DNA from: an uncultured Acidimicrobiales bacterium
Lineage (GTDB): Bacteria; Actinomycetota; Acidimicrobiia; Acidimicrobiales; SZUA-35
DNA: 64,000 bases
Direction: 5' to 3'
Assembly (NCBI GenBank): GCA_938021675.1
Contig: CALIFY010000025.1
Location: forward strand, 62,001-126,000
Positions within the stretch are counted from its first letter, which is position 1; each line of letters starts with the position of its first letter. The position numbers and the translations under genes were made by a program. The notes under the pieces were generated by a model. The model worked only from the letters and a program-made list of their open reading frames with translations. It was not told where the DNA came from and ran no database searches. Positions 8,767-18,412 of the stretch are shown piece after piece.

Positions 8767-9183
8767 TCATCGCTCGAGCGAAGATCGGTCGAGCCAGGTT
8801 TGCAGGATGACCGCCGCCGCCATTTGGTCGACGATATCCCGCCGCCGTCCGCCGGAAACATCCTGGGCTTGGAGGGCCTCGGTGGCGGTGACGGTCGTTA
8901 AGCGCTCGTCGACCAATTCCACCGGAATGCCTAGTGCCCGGGCTAACGCTCGAACCTCGGACCGCACCGCCCGGGCCGCCGGCCCGTCGCTACCGTCGAG
9001 TGAAATTGGGAGCCCGGCAACCACCAATACGGCGCCGATGTCGTCGGCGACCTCGGCGATGCGGGCATGCTCGACCGGACGGTCGCCCACCCGTTTGATC
9101 GTGCACCGCGGGGTGGCCACCGTTGGCCCATCGTCGGACACGGCGACGCCGATCCGGCGCCGGCCGAGATCGAGGCCGATCAC
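8767..9183 (-). CDS. ruvX: RuvX / YqgF Holliday-junction resolvase-like nuclease
   Basis: A 138-residue RNase H-fold protein of the YqgF family, linked to Holliday-junction cleavage and to 5' trimming of pre-16S rRNA. The first acidic residue is Asp5 in GLDLGRRRIGVAVSD. The second is the glutamate in VELVDERLTT, and the third lies near the C-terminus in DIVDQMAAAVILQ. The GTG start lies 44 bases downstream of the alaS stop. It pairs with alaS upstream and mltG downstream, the usual arrangement. Confidence 0.92.
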   Translation of the reverse strand: MIGLDLGRRRIGVAVSDDGPTVATPRCTIKRVGDRPVEHARIAEVADDIGAVLVVAGLPISLDGSDGPAARAVRSEVRALARALGIPVELVDERLTTVTATEALQAQDVSGGRRRDIVDQMAAAVILQTWLDRSSLER

Positions 9184-9227
9184 CCGGCCGGAGGGGCGGT
9201 CCTCGTCGTCGACGGTTCCGATGCCGA

Positions 9228-11825
9228 TCAGCTGCCTATCCCGGCCGCCTGCCGGGCCAAGGCCAACGCCTCGTCGAGGCCATTCGGGTCTTTCCCCCCG
9301 GCTACGGCAAGCTCAGCACCCCGGCCGCCGCCACCCTTGATGACTTTGGCGCCATCGGCGATCAACGCTCCTGCGTCGACACCGGCGTCGGCGACGACCG
9401 CCGCTACCAGCGCGGCGCCACCACCGTCCGGTTCACCGCCGAGGACAACGGCTCGAATCCCCTCACGGTCGCGCACCGCGACAGCCAGATCCTTGAGCTG
9501 GTCGCGAGAAATCTCGTCGACCCTGGCAACGACGACGCCATCGGAGGCACTGCCGGCGAGATCGCCGGCTTGTCCGACCGCCAGACGACCCTCAAGTTCT
9601 TTCAGCTGGCTCTGAAGACCGACCATCGCCGTCATGCGCTTGCTCAAACCGTCCAACACATCGGTTCTTGGGACGTTGAGTTGGGAGGCGACCTCGTCGA
9701 TCATCAACTGCTCGGCTCGAAGAATATCGATGGCACCAGTACCCACCACCGCCTCCACCCGCCGGAGATTTGATCCGATCGAACTCTCCGACACGATCTT
9801 GAGGAGCCCTATGTCGCCCAGCGCTTTGACGTGGGTGCCGCCACAAAACTCGAGTGTCGGACCGGCCCTGAGCACCCGAACCGTGTCACCGTACTTGTCG
9901 CCAAAAAACGCCACGGCACCCATTTTTTCCGCCTCGGTCTTCGAGACCTCGGGGTGCTCGGTGCCCGGGTTGGCCAACACCAACGTGTTGACGAGATCCT
10001 CGATGGCCGTGACCTGTTCCGCTGTCACGGGATCGAAGTGGGAGAAGTCGAATCGGAGTCTGTCCGGACCGACCCAGGAGCCTTGCTGCATGACATGGTC
10101 GCCAAGTACTTCCCGCAGCGCGTAGTGCAACAGGTGGGTGCCGGTGTGGTGGCGACGGATAGCATCGCGGCGTTCGACATCGATCGAGACCTGTGCGGTT
10201 TGACCAGCGAGCAACTCGCCCTCGATGACCTCGACGACATGGCGGTGGACGTCGGGAACGGCGTAGACCGTGTCGACGATTCGAGCCGACCCGGTGTCGG
10301 TGGCAATGATGCCGGTATCCCCGATCTGACCGCCCGACTCGGCGTATGCCGGCGTTCGGTCGACAAACACCGACACCGTGTCGGTCCCAAGGCCGGTCAC
10401 GAGCTGGACGGTGGCGGCAACGTCAACCAACTCCGATGGGTCGTTGCTTCGACCAACAAACTCGGTAAGCCCACCGCGCTCCACCAGTTCCTGTACCTGC
10501 TCGGCGTCCGCAGCTTGAACGATGCCCTTCCTGGCATCCTTTGCCCGCTGTCGCTGCTCGGCCATTCCGGCTTCGAACCCGGTGCGATCGACGGTAAAGC
10601 CTCGTTCTCGCACCACTTCCTCGGTGACCTCAAACGGAAACCCGTAGGTGTCATGCAGCAGGAACGCCACCGATCCATCGAGTTCTCCGCCGTGGGGAAG
10701 CTCGGCCAATCGCTGATCGAGGATGGCCGACCCAGATTCGAGCGTCTTGCGGAACTGGGTTTCCTCTCGCTCAACGGCGGCGCGGATCAGCTCATGGGTC
10801 GCCACCAGCTGCGGATAGTCGCTTCCCATGATGTCGACGACAGCGTCGACGAGAGTGCCGGTCACCAGGTCGGTGACGCCGAGAACATAGGCAAAGCGAA
10901 TGGCACGGCGCATGATACGACGGAGCACGAAGCCCCGGCCTTCATTCGATGGGGATACACCGTCACTGATCAGGAAGGTCATGGCCCGGGCGTGCTCGGC
11001 CAAGACCCGTAGCGCGAGGTCGGAATCCTCATCGTGACCGAGCTGGTAGCCGGTCGCCGTCTGGGCCGCCTCGATCAGGCTGGCCATTTCATCGATCTCG
11101 AACAGCGAGTCTTTTTCGTTTAGCACGGCCAGGATTCGCTCCAGGCCAGCGCCCGTATCGATCGATGGTTTTGGGAGCGGGGTCGACCGGCCGGTGTCGT
11201 CGGTCTCGAACTGCATGAACACCAAGTTCCAGATCTCGACGTAGCGCTCATCGGCTTCGGGGTTGGCTGGTCCCCCATCGGGACCATAGGCCGGGCCCTT
11301 ATCCCAGAAGATCTCTGAACACGGGCCGTTAGGGCCGGTGTCGGCCATCCGCCACCAGTTGTCCTCGTCGAGACGTTGAATCCGATCGGCCGGAACCCCG
11401 ACGTCATCGCGCCAGATCGCTTCCGCCTCGTCATCTGTCAGGTGGACGGTGACCCAGAGCCGGTCCGGGTCGAGATCGAGGACCTCGGTCACGAACTCCC
11501 AGGCCATGGCAACGGCTTCGGGCTTAAAGTAGTCGCCGAAGCTGAAGTTGCCCATCATCTCGAAGAACGTGAAGTGGCGGGCGGTTCGACCAACCTCCTC
11601 GAGATCGTTGTGCTTCCCACCGGCCCGAACACATTTCTGGACCGAAACGGCCCGAGGGTGCACCGGTTTCTCATCGCCAAGGAAATATGGCTTGAACGGG
11701 ACCATGCCGGAGTTTACGAACAGCAGACTTTGGTCGTGAGGGATCAGGCTCGCCGAAGCGATCCGTTTGTGATCACGGTGTTCAAAGAACTCAATAAAGG
11801 CTCGACGCAACTCCTTAGCTCTCAC
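9228..11825 (-). CDS. alaS: Alanyl-tRNA synthetase
   Basis: A full-length 865-residue class II synthetase. Residues 1 to about 240 are the aminoacylation core (SASLIPHDQSLLFVNSGM, RTARHFTFFEMMGNFSFGDYF). The editing domain in the second half has the zinc motifs HTGTHLLH and CGGTH. The C-terminal DHHA1 domain has the glycine-rich VIKGGGGRGAELA. Translation begins at a GTG. A TAACCT box (11832-11837) ends only 6 bases upstream, so the message is probably leaderless. This implies its own promoter even though two small same-strand genes lie just upstream. Confidence 0.97.
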   Translation of the reverse strand: MRAKELRRAFIEFFEHRDHKRIASASLIPHDQSLLFVNSGMVPFKPYFLGDEKPVHPRAVSVQKCVRAGGKHNDLEEVGRTARHFTFFEMMGNFSFGDYFKPEAVAMAWEFVTEVLDLDPDRLWVTVHLTDDEAEAIWRDDVGVPADRIQRLDEDNWWRMADTGPNGPCSEIFWDKGPAYGPDGGPANPEADERYVEIWNLVFMQFETDDTGRSTPLPKPSIDTGAGLERILAVLNEKDSLFEIDEMASLIEAAQTATGYQLGHDEDSDLALRVLAEHARAMTFLISDGVSPSNEGRGFVLRRIMRRAIRFAYVLGVTDLVTGTLVDAVVDIMGSDYPQLVATHELIRAAVEREETQFRKTLESGSAILDQRLAELPHGGELDGSVAFLLHDTYGFPFEVTEEVVRERGFTVDRTGFEAGMAEQRQRAKDARKGIVQAADAEQVQELVERGGLTEFVGRSNDPSELVDVAATVQLVTGLGTDTVSVFVDRTPAYAESGGQIGDTGIIATDTGSARIVDTVYAVPDVHRHVVEVIEGELLAGQTAQVSIDVERRDAIRRHHTGTHLLHYALREVLGDHVMQQGSWVGPDRLRFDFSHFDPVTAEQVTAIEDLVNTLVLANPGTEHPEVSKTEAEKMGAVAFFGDKYGDTVRVLRAGPTLEFCGGTHVKALGDIGLLKIVSESSIGSNLRRVEAVVGTGAIDILRAEQLMIDEVASQLNVPRTDVLDGLSKRMTAMVGLQSQLKELEGRLAVGQAGDLAGSASDGVVVARVDEISRDQLKDLAVAVRDREGIRAVVLGGEPDGGGAALVAAVVADAGVDAGALIADGAKVIKGGGGRGAELAVAGGKDPNGLDEALALARQAAGIGS

Positions 11826-11831
11826 GGTGTC

Positions 11832-11837
11832 AGGTTA
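11832..11837 (-). promoter_or_regulatory. Putative -10 box, leaderless alaS promoter
   Basis: TAACCT on the minus strand is followed by 6 bases and then the alaS GTG. With a start site about 7 bases after the box, the mRNA would begin at or next to the start codon. Confidence 0.5.
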
Positions 11838-11908
11838 CCGTGACGCACTGCACCGAGTGCCGAATACCGGCACTCGTAATACGTGGATGGACGTCGGCCG
11901 AGACCCGT

Positions 11909-12535
11909 TCAACCAGCCCAGGGTGGCGTTTTGCGGCGATAGGTGCGCTGAACCCGCGACACCGGAGCAGGCACCTCACGGCTCGCTCGCCAACGGCCGC
12001 GGCGCACCGGCGGAGCGATCTCGGGCAACGGTTCGACGGCGTCTACCGGCTCCGCATCGAACTCGCCGGCGGCGCCGGACCTCCGATCGAGAAGGGCATC
12101 ATCGGCCGCTGCTCGCCCTCGGGTATCGAGCAGGTAGTCCGAGGTGAGTTGGCGTCTCGTGTGTTCGGTCTCCCGAAAGACGTCGTCGGTCAATCGGTGA
12201 CGGGCCGCCCGGATTCGGCGACCGGCATCGGTGACCGTCGCCGACGCACGACGGGCTGGGCTCACGACCTGGCGGTCGGCGGCCCGACCGACCTCGACAC
12301 CGGCATTCGCCACCCGACGAGCGGTTCGACCGGCGACGACGGCCGAACCGCCGAGTCGTGTCACGTCAGCCGGTACGGCGTCCAATGCCTTCGCCACCGA
12401 TTGAGGCAGCCGATCTTCTATCGATGCGGTCGCCTGGTCCACCGATCGAGCGGCCGATCGTCTTGCGAAAAAGCGGACGACCGACCCGATGATCAGCCAC
12501 CGAAACCGTCGACTGCGAAGCAAAAGCCGTATCAT
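11909..12535 (-). CDS. Hypothetical basic membrane-associated protein upstream of alaS
   Basis: I do not recognise a family in these 208 residues. The N-terminus (RFRWLIIGSVVRFF) is a short hydrophobic stretch flanked by arginines, suggesting a membrane anchor. The rest is rich in Ala, Arg and Val with probable long helices. The ATG shares bases with the upstream stop (TGATG), so it is coupled to the DUF948-like gene. In Streptomyces a small DUF6167 protein occupies the same position between a DUF948 gene and alaS; equivalence is inferred from position only. The opposite strand also has a long open frame, but it has no recognisable domain and no operon context. Confidence 0.65.
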   Translation of the reverse strand: MIRLLLRSRRFRWLIIGSVVRFFARRSAARSVDQATASIEDRLPQSVAKALDAVPADVTRLGGSAVVAGRTARRVANAGVEVGRAADRQVVSPARRASATVTDAGRRIRAARHRLTDDVFRETEHTRRQLTSDYLLDTRGRAAADDALLDRRSGAAGEFDAEPVDAVEPLPEIAPPVRRGRWRASREVPAPVSRVQRTYRRKTPPWAG

Positions 12536-12981
12536 CAGTGCCTGCTCCCCCGTTCGCTGCTGGCCACCTCGACCGGCCCGCTGCCATTTGTCGAAGCTTC
12601 GACGGCCCGATTCTTTTTACGACCAAACCGACCGAAGAGCCAGGAGCGAGCGACCTTCCCGGTGCCCGACGCCACCGCCAGAGTTCGAATCATCGGATCC
12701 TGCACCGCATCGTGGGTGCGCCTCGTCGTCTCGCTGATCACCGTGGTGGCGTGATCGGCCCTGTCGAGCACCAGATCGACCTTATCGAGCTCGGCGTCGG
12801 CGTCAGCAACCAGTTGCCGCAGTTCACGAAACGCGGCGATGCCCTCCTGTCGAAGCTGGGTGGCGGTGTCTTCGAGCCTGGCCATCGTGCCATTTAGATT
12901 GTTGAGGGCGGTGATCAAAAACACGACCGCAACCACGATGGCAATGGCGACAATGACCGCCGCGAACTCGACGATGGTCAC
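12535..12981 (-). CDS. DUF948-like membrane-anchored protein
   Basis: The 148-residue protein starts with one strong membrane helix (VIVAIAIVVAVVFLITAL), then a predicted coiled coil (LNNLNGTMARLEDTATQLRQE ... DADAELDKVDLVLDRAD). This is the layout of DUF948 proteins, which are found near rarA and alaS in other actinobacteria. The tail is basic, ending GRKKNR and then polar residues. It starts at a GTG overlapping the rarA stop (GTGA) and couples to the next gene by TGATG. Function is unknown; an envelope or stress role is only a guess. Confidence 0.75.
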   Translation of the reverse strand: MTIVEFAAVIVAIAIVVAVVFLITALNNLNGTMARLEDTATQLRQEGIAAFRELRQLVADADAELDKVDLVLDRADHATTVISETTRRTHDAVQDPMIRTLAVASGTGKVARSWLFGRFGRKKNRAVEASTNGSGPVEVASSERGSRH

Positions 12982-14297
12982 GCCTGCTCCTCTGTTGAAC
13001 TACTCATTCGCTCGCTGATCTGGCGCTCTTCGCCTTGGGTGGTCGGGATGAAGTATCGCCGATTCTGGACATCTGTCGGCAGGTACTCCTGGTCCACGTA
13101 CGCCTCCGGATAGTCATGAGGATAGCGGTAGCCGTCGCCGTGGCCGAGGCTCTTTGCCCCCCGATACGAACCATCTCGAAGATGAAGTGGCACTTCGCCG
13201 GCCGGCAGCTCTTGGACATCGGCCATCGCCAGGTTCAACCCCCGGTATGCCGAGTTCGATTTTGGTGCGGCCGCCAGATGAGCGGTGGCGTGGGCAAGGT
13301 TGATTCTGGCCTCGGGAAGGCCAACGAACTCGACGGCCCGAGCGGCCGCGTTGGCGATCAGCAACGATGTATGGTCGGCCAGTCCAATATCTTCGGACGC
13401 CGCTATCACCAGCCGCCTGGCGATGAAACGCGGGTCTTCCCCAGCCGACAACATCCGGGCTAACCAGTACAGGGCAGCGTCGGGGTTACTCCCCCGAATG
13501 CTCTTAATGAACGCGCTCACGATGTCGTAGTGCTCATCACGCCCATAGCGGAGTGCTTTGAGATCGGTGGCCGACTCGGCGTCGGCCAACCCGACGTGTG
13601 GCGAAACATCATCGTCGCTATCGACTCGGGCCGCGGCGAGGGCGACGGCAACTTCAAGAGTGGTCAGGACCTGTCTCCCGTCGCCGGCCGCCCTGCCGGC
13701 CAGATACCGCACGGCCTCGTCATCGGCGGTGGCCGCTTCGGCTTTCAAGCCCCGCCATACCAGTTCGGCAAGGTCGTCCTCGCCTAACGGCTGAAGCCGA
13801 AATAACGTCGATCGGCTCCTCAACGGAGCATTGACCTCAAAAAACGGGTTCTCGGTTGTTGCCCCGATCAAGGTCAACACACCAGACTCCACCGCCGGGA
13901 GCAACGCATCCTGCTGAGCCTTGTTGAAACGGTGGACCTCATCGAGAAACAGGATCGTGCCTCGCCCATGAGCGCCGAGCCGCTCTTCGGCCGAGGCGAT
14001 GACTTCTCGAACGTCTTTCACCGTTGCGTTCACCGCCGAAAGTTGGACGAAATTCTTCGACGACGCCGTCGCCACCAACCGGGCAAGCGTCGTCTTTCCC
14101 GTCCCGGCCGGACCCCACAAGATGACCGACGACAACCGGTCGGCGTCGACTAAACGCCGCAGCGGACCGTCGGGGCCTAACAGCGCGACCTGGCCAACGA
14201 CATCATCGAGCGACTGAGGCCGAAGCCGGCTGGCCAACGGAGACCGGGCGGCCAACCGTTCGGCCGCGGCCGCACTGAACAGATTGTCTTCCGCCAT
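12978..14297 (-). CDS. rarA: RarA/MgsA AAA+ ATPase (replication-associated)
   Basis: This 439-residue protein is a clamp-loader-like AAA+ ATPase of the RarA/WRNIP1 family, acting at stalled forks. Walker A is GPAGTGKT at 62-69 and Walker B is FLDEVHRFNKAQQD, followed by sensor segment GATTENPFFEVN. The C-terminal region has the RarA-typical YWLARMLSAGEDPRFIARRL and AYRGLNLAMADV. I start at the ATG at 14297 (MAEDNLFS), where the homology begins; a GAGGGGG tract lies just upstream. It heads a coupled unit running to alaS. Confidence 0.94.
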   Translation of the reverse strand: MAEDNLFSAAAAERLAARSPLASRLRPQSLDDVVGQVALLGPDGPLRRLVDADRLSSVILWGPAGTGKTTLARLVATASSKNFVQLSAVNATVKDVREVIASAEERLGAHGRGTILFLDEVHRFNKAQQDALLPAVESGVLTLIGATTENPFFEVNAPLRSRSTLFRLQPLGEDDLAELVWRGLKAEAATADDEAVRYLAGRAAGDGRQVLTTLEVAVALAAARVDSDDDVSPHVGLADAESATDLKALRYGRDEHYDIVSAFIKSIRGSNPDAALYWLARMLSAGEDPRFIARRLVIAASEDIGLADHTSLLIANAAARAVEFVGLPEARINLAHATAHLAAAPKSNSAYRGLNLAMADVQELPAGEVPLHLRDGSYRGAKSLGHGDGYRYPHDYPEAYVDQEYLPTDVQNRRYFIPTTQGEERQISERMSSSTEEQA

Positions 14298-14452
14298 GTC
14301 AGCCCCCTCGTTCCCGATTAGCGATCGCCACGTATCTTCCGGCGAAGCGGCACAAAATCGTTCGGGGCTCGATGGTACTCTCATACGCATCGTCACCGTC
14401 TCCGGTGCCCGTCGACGCTGCTCGCCCGCTCGCCGACCCGAAAGATCACCCG

Positions 14453-15064
14453 GTGAACAACCTGGTCAACACCCTGTCATACTTTTGGCTCGCCGCCACC
14501 GTCACGGTGGTGGCATTTTGGCTTCTCGGCCGGATCGTGCGAGGCCGACGGCAGGCCCCCGACAACCAGGAAGCCACCGACGTCAGTTCAGACGGCAGCG
14601 CCTCCGATTCGGACCCGTCAGGCGAGGACGGCGGTGAATCGACATCGTCTAGTCAGCCGATCTCATCTAAAGCGGGAGCACGACCATCTTCCGATTCCCG
14701 GTCGACGTTGAACGAACTACTCAGCGACGTGATGCTCCCCTATGACTTGGCTCCGGCACCGGGCCGGATCATCGACTCCGATCATCATGCTGTCTACCTC
14801 TCCCCTCACGACGATCCAGCCGATATCGGAACCAGCTTCGCCGATGCCCTCGTCGCCCAGGGTTTTACCATCGAGCCGGTCGGCCGAGATGCCGCCTTCG
14901 CTATGCGACATGAGGAGATCCTCTCGCTGCGGGTAACCCCCGATGCCGCCTCGATCCGTTCCGGCGGTCTCCCTCGATACCCCGAAGCCATCGACAACCA
15001 GGTGGCTCTTGAGGTCTGGACCGGACAAGGGCCACCGCCAGCACTCAGGACCGACAGCAGCTAG
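14453..15064 (+). CDS. Hypothetical single-pass membrane protein
   Basis: A plus-strand gene lying between minus-strand rarA and aspS. From the GTG at 14453 it codes for about 203 residues: a membrane helix near the N-terminus (YFWLAATVTVVAFWLLGRIV), a Ser/Asp/Gly-rich linker of about 70 residues, and a compact C-terminal domain of about 100 residues with repeated Asp-Asp and Asp-His motifs (DSDHHAVYLSPHDD). No family is recognised. The start is unsure; an ATG at 14372 is in frame but would put 27 polar residues before the helix. No large open frame competes on the other strand. Confidence 0.6.
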   Translation: MNNLVNTLSYFWLAATVTVVAFWLLGRIVRGRRQAPDNQEATDVSSDGSASDSDPSGEDGGESTSSSQPISSKAGARPSSDSRSTLNELLSDVMLPYDLAPAPGRIIDSDHHAVYLSPHDDPADIGTSFADALVAQGFTIEPVGRDAAFAMRHEEILSLRVTPDAASIRSGGLPRYPEAIDNQVALEVWTGQGPPPALRTDSS

Positions 15065-15170
15065 TTCGGGCTACCACCGGCGCCGCATCGCCCACCGGGG
15101 TGTCGGTCACCTTCTCGTGTCCGACCGCCATCGGTTGGGCCCGACTCCGACCCCTGGGCCGACAACGGAA

Positions 15171-16937
15171 CTAGTCGGTTTGTGGCAGGACTCGAAGACC
15201 GAGCTCTCGAAGAATCTCGGCATCGATCTCGCCGGGGGCGGCCGTCATCGGGTCGAGGCCCGACTGAGGCTTCGGGAACGCGATGACCTCGCGGATGTTT
15301 TCCTCGCCGGCCAAGATGGCGGCCAAACGGTCGATCCCATAGGCGAATCCACCGTGAGGTGGCGCCCCATAGCGAAACGGGTTGAGGAAGAACCCGAAGC
15401 GGGCTTCCGCCTCGACCTCATCGATCCCCAAGATGGCGAATACTTTTTGTTGAAGCTCGGCGTCGTGGATTCGGATACTGCCGGACCCAAGCTCCCAACC
15501 GTTGAGCACCAGGTCGTAGGCCCACGCTCGAACCGACATCGGGTCGCTCGCCATCTTTTCCGGATCATCGAGGAGGCCGATGTCCTCGGGATGGGGATGG
15601 CAAAACGGGTGATGGCCCGGTCGCGGAAGCCCGGTGGCGTCATCGACCCCGACGAACAACGGGAAGTCGACCACCCACACGTAGCGGTATGGGCCCTGCG
15701 ATACGGGAGGACGACCAAGCCGATTTCGCAGCTCACCGAGTACTTCGCACGTGGTCAACCAGTCGTCGGCGATCAGTAGGAGAAGGTCGCCGGATTCGGC
15801 GTCGGTGCGGTCGATCAACGCCTTCTGTTCCACATCGGACAAGAACTTTGCTACCGGCGAGTCGAGTGAAAGGTCGCCCGATTCAGGATCGGACCCCACC
15901 TTCATCCACACCATGCCTTTCGCCCCGAACGACTTCGCTGTGTCGGTGAGACCATCGAGCTTGTTCCGCCCCCAGTCGGCGGCCGCTCCCTTTGCGTTGA
16001 TTCCCTTTATCGATTCGGCCGACGCAAAGGCTTTGAAATCGGTGGAAGCAAAGACACCGGTCAGTTCGACCAGTTCCATCCCGAACCGCAAGTCGGGCTT
16101 GTCGATGCCGTAAGTGTTCATGGCATCGTGCCAGGTGATGCGCTGGACCGGATCTGGACGTTCGCCGGTGACTAGCTCAGCCGCATCGAGGACGGTCTGT
16201 TCGACGGCGTTCAGCACATCGTCGACCTCGACGAAACTCATCTCCATGTCGAGCTGCATGAACTCATATTGGCGGTCAGCCCGAAGGTCCTCGTCGCGAA
16301 GGCAACGGGCGATCTGGAAGTAGCGGTCCACGCCACCGACCATCAGCAGTTGCTTGTACAACTGAGGTGACTGGGGCAACGCATAGAACGAGCCGGGTCG
16401 CTGCCGGGATGGCACGATGAATTCCCTCGCCCCTTCCGGCGTAGCCGGCATCAACATCGGGGTCTCGACCTCAACAAATTGCTGCCGGATCATAGCTGCC
16501 CGCACCGCGGTGTTGACCTGCGACCGCACCCGAAGATTGCGTTGCATCCGTTCGCGACGAAGATCGAGGTATCGGTGGCGGAGTCGCACCATCTCATCGA
16601 CATCGTCGGCTCGGTCGTCGAGCGGGAACGGCGGCGGTTCGGCGGCGGAAAGCACCTCGACGGTGACATCGGTGATTTCGATCTGACCGGTGCCGAGGCT
16701 GTCGTTGGTCGTTCCTTCTGGGCGGGCGGTCACCGTGCCGGTGATCTTGACCACGTACTCGCTGCGAACATCTACCGAGTTATCGACGACACATTGCACG
16801 ATGCCAGAGTGGTCACGGAGGTCGACGAACGCTAAGTGTTGGCTGTGTTCGCGCCGCTTGTTGACCCAGCCCGCAACCGTGACCGTCTGGTCGATTTGGT
16901 CGGGACGGAGTTCGCCGCAGAGATGGGTGCGCATCAT
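15171..16937 (-). CDS. aspS: Aspartyl-tRNA synthetase
   Basis: The 588-residue bacterial-type AspRS has the OB anticodon domain at about 1-110 ([25 protein letters not shown]), class II motif 2 ([17 protein letters not shown]), the large GAD insertion, and motif 3 ([23 protein letters not shown]) near the end. The segment [18 protein letters not shown] is typical of actinobacterial AspRS. The start is MMRTHLCGE with AAGGA about 13 bases upstream. It follows hisS with a 49-base gap, the usual bacterial pairing. Whether it discriminates tRNA-Asp from tRNA-Asn cannot be told here. Confidence 0.96.
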   Translation of the reverse strand: MMRTHLCGELRPDQIDQTVTVAGWVNKRREHSQHLAFVDLRDHSGIVQCVVDNSVDVRSEYVVKITGTVTARPEGTTNDSLGTGQIEITDVTVEVLSAAEPPPFPLDDRADDVDEMVRLRHRYLDLRRERMQRNLRVRSQVNTAVRAAMIRQQFVEVETPMLMPATPEGAREFIVPSRQRPGSFYALPQSPQLYKQLLMVGGVDRYFQIARCLRDEDLRADRQYEFMQLDMEMSFVEVDDVLNAVEQTVLDAAELVTGERPDPVQRITWHDAMNTYGIDKPDLRFGMELVELTGVFASTDFKAFASAESIKGINAKGAAADWGRNKLDGLTDTAKSFGAKGMVWMKVGSDPESGDLSLDSPVAKFLSDVEQKALIDRTDAESGDLLLLIADDWLTTCEVLGELRNRLGRPPVSQGPYRYVWVVDFPLFVGVDDATGLPRPGHHPFCHPHPEDIGLLDDPEKMASDPMSVRAWAYDLVLNGWELGSGSIRIHDAELQQKVFAILGIDEVEAEARFGFFLNPFRYGAPPHGGFAYGIDRLAAILAGEENIREVIAFPKPQSGLDPMTAAPGEIDAEILRELGLRVLPQTD

Positions 16938-16986
16938 GGCAGCATCACGATCCTTGGGGTGTCACCTGTCATGGCAGTTCTACTCG

Positions 16987-18246
16987 TCACGGTAGGAGGG
17001 ACCTGACTTTCTCCAGCACGCGGGACCGGTCGATGGGCTCCTGTCCGCCGCCGTCTCGCAACATGCGAACAGCAACGGTACCGGCCGCCGCCTCGTCCTC
17101 ACCCATGATGAGGGCGATTGAGGCACCAGATCGGTCCGCTACCTTCATCTGGGCTTTCATCGACCGTCCGCCGTAGGCCCGATCGGCCCGAATACCGTCG
17201 TTCCGCAACGCCTCGACCAATTCGATCCCCTCGGTTCCGGCGGTGGTTGACACCACCCAGACATCGATCGGGCGTCGCTCAGCGGGAAACGATGCTTCCG
17301 CATCGCAGGCCAGCAATGTCCGGTCTACGCCGAGAGCGAACCCGATTCCCGGCTCTGGTGGTCCGCCCAGGGCTTCGACCAACCCGTCGTAACGACCCCC
17401 TCCACCGACTGCATTCTGGGCCGCGTCGAGGCCGCTGGCGGCGAACTCGAAGGTGGTTCGGGTGTAGTAGTCGAGGCCGCGGACCAGGCGAGGAGCTACC
17501 TGAAACGGGACGCCGAGGGCTTTCAATCCGGCGGTTACGCGCTCGAACGCCACAGCTGCACTCTCGGATAGGAAATCGAGCAGGATCGGCGCTTCGGCGA
17601 TCACGGCCGCGTCCTGGGGGCGTTTCGAATCGAGAACTCGGAGTGGGTTGGTAGCCATCGTGGCCCGTGATTGTTCGGACAAGGCGTCGGCGTTGGATCG
17701 AAGGTATGCGCCGAGGGCATCGAGATATGCGGGGCGATCGGCGAAATCACCCAGCGAGTTGACCGAGAGTGCGACGTCTCGGAGACCGACCTTGGCAAAG
17801 AATCGCCATGCGAGAGCGATCAGCTCGGTGTCGAGATCGGGGTCGTCGCTACCGATGACCTCAGCCCCAACTTGGTCGAATTGTCGATACCGACCCTTTT
17901 GCGGCTTGTCGTAGCGGAAGCTCGGCCCGCTATACCAAGTTTTCCACGGAAGTAGGGGGCGGGTCTGGGCGAACGATCGACACACCGACGCGGTGAACTC
18001 CGGGCGTAGGGCGAGATCACGCCCCCCCTTGTCCGTAAAGGAGTACAGCTCCTTAGCCACAACATCTGAAGACTCGCCGAGGCGAACGAATACGCCGACG
18101 TCTTCGAACATCGGCGGCACGATCTGGCCGAATCCAGCCCGCTCCGCCTCCTCAGCAAAGAGTGCCACCAACCGGCGAACGCGGCTGGAGGTCGGTTCGG
18201 TAAGATCACGGGTCCCCGGCGGGGTCTGAAAGTCTGAGCGTGCCAT
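16987..18246 (-). CDS. hisS: Histidyl-tRNA synthetase
   Basis: A class II synthetase of 419 residues from the ATG at 18246 (MARSDFQTPPGTRDL). Motif 1 surrounds FGQIVPPMFEDVG. Motif 2 contains WYSGPSFRYDKPQKGRYRQFDQVGAE, the family hallmark. The histidine-specific motif appears as LVRGLDYYTRTTFEF. The C-terminal anticodon domain follows from about 320. This start is preferred over the longer frame because it matches the family N-terminus and a TACGAT box ends 9 bases upstream. hisS lies downstream of relA with a 251-base spacer containing inverted repeats. Confidence 0.95.
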   Translation of the reverse strand: MARSDFQTPPGTRDLTEPTSSRVRRLVALFAEEAERAGFGQIVPPMFEDVGVFVRLGESSDVVAKELYSFTDKGGRDLALRPEFTASVCRSFAQTRPLLPWKTWYSGPSFRYDKPQKGRYRQFDQVGAEVIGSDDPDLDTELIALAWRFFAKVGLRDVALSVNSLGDFADRPAYLDALGAYLRSNADALSEQSRATMATNPLRVLDSKRPQDAAVIAEAPILLDFLSESAAVAFERVTAGLKALGVPFQVAPRLVRGLDYYTRTTFEFAASGLDAAQNAVGGGGRYDGLVEALGGPPEPGIGFALGVDRTLLACDAEASFPAERRPIDVWVVSTTAGTEGIELVEALRNDGIRADRAYGGRSMKAQMKVADRSGASIALIMGEDEAAAGTVAVRMLRDGGGQEPIDRSRVLEKVRSLLP

Positions 18247-18255
18247 CGTCGCCCG

Positions 18256-18261
18256 ATCGTA
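18256..18261 (-). promoter_or_regulatory. Putative -10 box of hisS
   Basis: TACGAT on the minus strand lies 9 bases before the hisS ATG, consistent with a leaderless or nearly leaderless message. Confidence 0.4.
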
Positions 18262-18320
18262 CTGGTACCGGACGGCGAGCATGCCCCATTTCTACCGGTC
18301 AGCCTACGATTCGTGTCGTT

Positions 18321-18412
18321 CGTACCTGGAGGCAAGCGACGAAGCCCTGGCTACGGTCACAACCGTCGCACCAGGGCGAGATTCAGCGACGGCGACCAAG
18401 GTGCCAGGTACG
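18321..18412. repeat. Nested inverted repeats in the relA-hisS spacer
   Basis: The 251-base spacer holds a perfect 9-base inverted repeat (CGTACCTGG at 18321-18329, CCAGGTACG at 18404-18412). Inside it is a 7-base pair (GCCCTGG 18344-18350, CCAGGGC 18371-18377), and inside that a 5-base pair (ACGGT 18353-18357, ACCGT 18362-18366) closing a 4-base loop. All three are properly nested, so either strand could fold into one long hairpin. No T-run follows in either direction, and small open frames here look non-coding. It could be a terminator/processing element, a 5' leader of hisS or a small RNA. Confidence 0.5.

Noticed and set aside
9831-11012. 393-residue open frame on the plus strand
   Set aside because: It is the antisense of alaS, has no family-like sequence and is expected from the high GC content.
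11840-12754. 304-residue plus-strand open frame
   Set aside because: It has no domain and no operon context. The two minus-strand genes here have membrane and coiled-coil features and overlapping stop/start codons.
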